This document shows, piece after piece, positions 13,624-13,940 of a stretch of DNA of 13,940 nucleotides (positions within the stretch are counted from its first letter, which is position 1; each line of letters opens with the position of its first letter). The notes beneath the pieces were generated by a model that had not been told where the DNA came from, ran no database searches, and saw nothing but the letters and a program-made list of their open reading frames with translations. Location: positions 1-13,940 of the forward strand of contig DAOVNV010000032.1 of NCBI GenBank assembly GCA_030630015.1, in the 5' to 3' direction. Position numbers and translations under genes: made by a program. The DNA is from Desulfuromonadales bacterium. GTDB lineage: Bacteria > Desulfobacterota > Desulfuromonadia > Desulfuromonadales > BM103.

Positions 13624-13940
13624 CGTCCATCCCTGTATCAGTCAGCTTTTCCGTTCAGTGCATATTTTTTTATACTTTCCAGATAACTGCTTTTATTCCA
13701 ATAGGTTGCGCTAGCCATCCTCGTATTTTCCATAGTACAATGCCTTAAGCGTATATTTCATATATACACCCGACCCTTTTCTCATATTCCCTGTATTTAC
13801 AGTATGTTAAGTATATTCACATAGTTTATGTGGGTATACTGCGCCCTCAAGCGTATAATTTGATTATACGTTCCAGGCGCTTCCCGCCCCTGTCTGGCTT
13901 TTCCTCCTAAAAATTACTCCCTGTGTTTTCAATGACTTAA
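13624..13940. other. 317-base AT-rich non-coding stretch at the right edge
   Basis: No open frame of convincing length, no tRNA and no recognisable protein remnant is visible on either strand. The left part (13624-13740) is featureless apart from T-runs. The right part holds the inverted-repeat cluster listed separately. The last 70 bases include a purine-rich AGGAGG on the minus strand (about 13900), but no start codon at a useful distance from it. Confidence 0.6.
13751..13870. repeat. Cluster of GTATA/TATAC inverted repeats downstream of lptG
   Basis: Four inverted repeats lie within 120 bases: GTATAT-TTCAT-ATATAC (13751-13767); CTGTA-TT-TACAG (13791-13802); a 13-bp stem with a GTT loop (13811-13823 with 13827-13839, two G-T pairs); and CGTATAAT-TTG-ATTATACG (13852-13870), which is perfect. 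The first and last share the lead-in AAGCGTATA. Repeated symmetrical sites like this suggest several binding sites for one dimeric DNA-binding protein, or mRNA 3'-end structures. The symmetry is seen; the role is not known. Confidence 0.6.

Noticed and set aside
13751..13870. CRISPR array or tRNA at the right edge
   Set aside because: The inverted repeats are unequal in length and sequence with irregular spacing, and no cloverleaf with TTC-type arm or CCA end can be drawn.
13871..13908. Terminator following the palindrome cluster (CCAG...CTGG then TTTT)
   Set aside because: The possible stems are only four base pairs each with large loops, and the T-run is four bases; too weak to call.

Overview
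The window looks like a chromosomal core region of a Desulfuromonadales-type bacterium (former Deltaproteobacteria, Geobacter/Desulfuromonas/Pelobacter relatives). This is inferred from the Gram-negative LPS-export genes, the PGH-type IlvD, the gene order and the protein sequences as I recognise them. No database search was possible. Almost every gene is a housekeeping gene. I found no CRISPR array, rRNA, tRNA, transposase or toxin-like gene, and no convincing undescribed multi-gene system. What deserves a second look is in the non-coding DNA and in unusual start sites.

Minus strand, read right to left. (1) From a promoter near 11257-11285 comes the translation cluster rpsB (S2, with a repetitive acidic tail), tsf (EF-Ts), pyrH (UMP kinase), frr (ribosome recycling factor) and a 52-residue 2[4Fe-4S] ferredoxin, closed by a strong terminator at 7705-7728. 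(2) A second promoter at 7662-7690 serves the envelope and isoprenoid cluster: uppS (undecaprenyl-PP synthase), cdsA (CDP-diglyceride synthase), dxr (first committed MEP-pathway step), rseP (site-2 protease) and tsaB (t6A tRNA modification), very tightly packed. Next, with its own promoter, comes a small DUF465/YdcH-type coiled-coil protein, then a strong terminator at 2442-2479. (3) Last come the branched-chain amino-acid genes ilvD and ilvB; ilvB runs off the left edge.

Plus strand. lptF and lptG, the two membrane subunits of the LPS-export ABC transporter, are divergent from rpsB and overlap by 14 bases. The final 317 bases hold no recognisable gene, but they contain a cluster of AT-rich inverted repeats built on GTATA/TATAC.

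The parts fit together functionally. Dxr supplies isoprenoid precursor, UppS turns isoprenoid units into the lipid carrier for peptidoglycan and O-antigen, CdsA makes the phospholipid precursor, RseP handles envelope stress proteolysis, and LptFG exports LPS. The most notable sequence-level points are: cdsA appears to have no ATG/GTG/TTG at its true N-terminus and probably starts at ATT; lptF has a perfect TATAAT only five bases before its ATG, which would give a leaderless mRNA; rpsB carries in-frame tandem repeats; and several promoters carry operator-like palindromes.
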